From: Bacillota bacterium
GTDB taxonomy: Bacteria; Bacillota; Clostridia; Saccharofermentanales; UBA5734
Direction: 5' to 3'
NCBI GenBank assembly: GCA_023438965.1
Contig: JAEXPB010000307.1
Span: 1 to 5,011, forward strand
Length of the DNA: 5,011 nt
Shown here: positions 4,155 through 5,011 of the stretch, in pieces
Layout of the letters: the number at the start of each line of letters is the position of its first letter
How positions within the stretch are numbered: the stretch's first letter is position 1
Program-made: the position numbers and the translations under genes
The notes under the pieces: model-generated
Seen by the model: the letters and a program-made list of their open reading frames with translations, nothing else
What the model was told of the DNA's origin: nothing
Databases searched by the model: none

Positions 4155-5011
4155 TCAATTTTCCTGCTCCAGCAGGGAGATCGCCGCCAGGCCGCGGAAG
4201 GCCCGGCCAACCGCCAGGATTTCCGCGATCACCGAAACCAGCGGCACGCTCAGGCACAAGAGCAAGGGCGGCGGGTCAAAAAGCGGCAAGGGGATGCCGA
4301 TCGGATTGAACAGGGCGATATTCATGGCCAGGCTGATCAGCAGCGCAATCGCCACGGCGCAGGCCGCAGCGGCCAGATTGATCAGGCCGATTTCCAGCAG
4401 GTTCATCTGCAGGATCTTCTGCCGGGTATAGCCGATTATATTGAGAATGGCAAATTCCCGGGTTCGGTTCAGATAAAAGAGATAGGTCAGGAAACCGGCG
4501 CACAGCGCGATGATCAGCAGCAAGGACAGATAAATCAGATTCAGGATGATGCTGATCCGGCTTTTCGCCGCCACCAGCCCATCCATGCTGGTGTTGTATG
4601 AACTGAGTTCGTTGCCGGTCAGCGGCAGATATTGCAGGTAGGTGTTCAATGCTTCCAGCCGGCCGGGTCGGGCATAAATCAAAACGCCGTATTCCTGCGG
4701 CTGCTCAATCCGCACTTTGGCCTGCCAGTCCTCCAGGGACGCCAAACCGCACAAGGCCGGCCCGTCAATCAGGCCGGACACCGTATAGAGTCCGAGCAGC
4801 TTTTCGCCGGGATCGGCTTCGTTGCCAATCCGGTCGCCGATCGCCAGGCCCTTGTTGGCTGCCAGGTTGCGATGCAGGATGATTTCGTTTTGGCCGGGTA
4901 CCGGCAAATGACCCGCGACCAGGCTCAGCCCCATCCGGTTCAGCAGCGCAGCCAGATCATCCTGGTCGAGGAGATAGACCCGGACACCCACGCTGTCCAG
5001 GATGCTGCTCA
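4155..5011 (-). CDS. FtsX/MacB-type ABC transporter permease, C-terminal part (runs off right edge)
   Basis: The reading frame is open through the right window edge, so the N-terminus with the first membrane segment is missing; an internal GTG at 4991 is not taken as the start. About 285 codons are visible. The first half is a soluble extracytoplasmic domain of the MacB core type (for example NEIILHRNLAANKGLAIGD, typical of its beta-rich core). Three membrane segments follow, at about 4467-4553 (ISIILNLIYLSLLLIIALC), 4302-4397 (INLAAAACAVAIALLISLAM) and 4200-4268 (LLLCLSVPLVSVIAEILAV). Between the first two sits the family's cytoplasmic coupling segment NRTREFAILNIIGYTRQKIL. This is the four-helix FtsX fold with its first helix outside the window. 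The TGA stop lies 14 bases before the ATPase start. The partner ATPase makes an export or mechanotransmission role likely; the substrate is not evident. Confidence 0.88.
   Translation of the reverse strand, partial: SSILDSVGVRVYLLDQDDLAALLNRMGLSLVAGHLPVPGQNEIILHRNLAANKGLAIGDRIGNEADPGEKLLGLYTVSGLIDGPALCGLASLEDWQAKVRIEQPQEYGVLIYARPGRLEALNTYLQYLPLTGNELSSYNTSMDGLVAAKSRISIILNLIYLSLLLIIALCAGFLTYLFYLNRTREFAILNIIGYTRQKILQMNLLEIGLINLAAAACAVAIALLISLAMNIALFNPIGIPLPLFDPPPLLLCLSVPLVSVIAEILAVGRAFRGLAAISLLEQEN

Noticed and set aside
4141..4257. N-terminal extension of the ABC ATPase up to 4257
   Set aside because: It would lie in another frame inside the permease gene with Pro/Gly-rich sequence unlike any ATPase N-terminus; starts at 4140 or 4155 fit the family length.
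1..5011. Frequent GATCCGG / ATCCGG words through the window
   Set aside because: They fall in coding frames on both strands and are explained by preferred codons (ATC, CGG, CCG, GAT) rather than by an interspersed repeat; they are neither regularly spaced nor concentrated in spacers.

Overview
The window looks like chromosomal DNA of a moderately GC-rich bacterium, most likely a member of the Bacillota (Clostridia-like). The reasons are purine-rich GGAGG-type ribosome binding sites before most genes, a BrnQ-type carrier with the divergent N-terminus I associate with clostridial homologues, and an AT-rich control region set in otherwise GC-rich coding DNA. This placement is inference; no rRNA or marker gene is present. 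Coding density is high, there are no RNA genes, CRISPR arrays or insertion sequences, and no gene-free stretch exceeds about 160 bases.

Layout, left to right. Positions 1-378 (minus) hold the first 126 codons of a BrnQ-family branched-chain amino acid carrier that runs off the left edge. Positions 379-532 are a short spacer with a weak hairpin and a TATAAT box. Positions 533-1564 (minus) encode a zinc-dependent medium-chain dehydrogenase of the sorbitol/L-idonate/threonine dehydrogenase type. Positions 1569-2561 (minus) encode a D-isomer-specific 2-hydroxyacid dehydrogenase of the CtBP/phosphoglycerate-dehydrogenase-like group. The two dehydrogenases are 4 bases apart and probably form an operon read leftward. 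Positions 2562-2713 are a divergent control region with a 17-bp palindrome, a further copy of its half-site, a TATAAT box and a leader hairpin. Positions 2714-3469 (plus) encode an IclR-family regulator. Positions 3466-4140 and 4155-5011 (both minus) are the ATPase and the C-terminal part of the permease of an FtsX/MacB-type ABC transporter, transcribed permease first.

How the parts fit: the IclR-type protein is probably the local regulator of the dehydrogenase pair and of itself, acting through the AGCAAC/GTTGCT sites between the divergent genes. The pairing of a 2-ketoacid reductase-type enzyme with a zinc polyol/aldonate dehydrogenase suggests catabolism of a sugar acid or related hydroxyacid in two NAD(P)-linked steps. 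One concrete precedent is 2-keto-L-gulonate to L-idonate to 5-keto-D-gluconate, but the substrate cannot be read from the sequence. BrnQ may be read from the same transcript or from its own promoter. The ABC transporter belongs to a separate operon whose stop codon overlaps that of the regulator tail to tail.

I found no clearly new biological system. The most rewarding items are the operator cluster, the hairpin in the regulator's leader, the unusual catalytic loop of the hydroxyacid dehydrogenase, and the unassigned two-dehydrogenase pathway.
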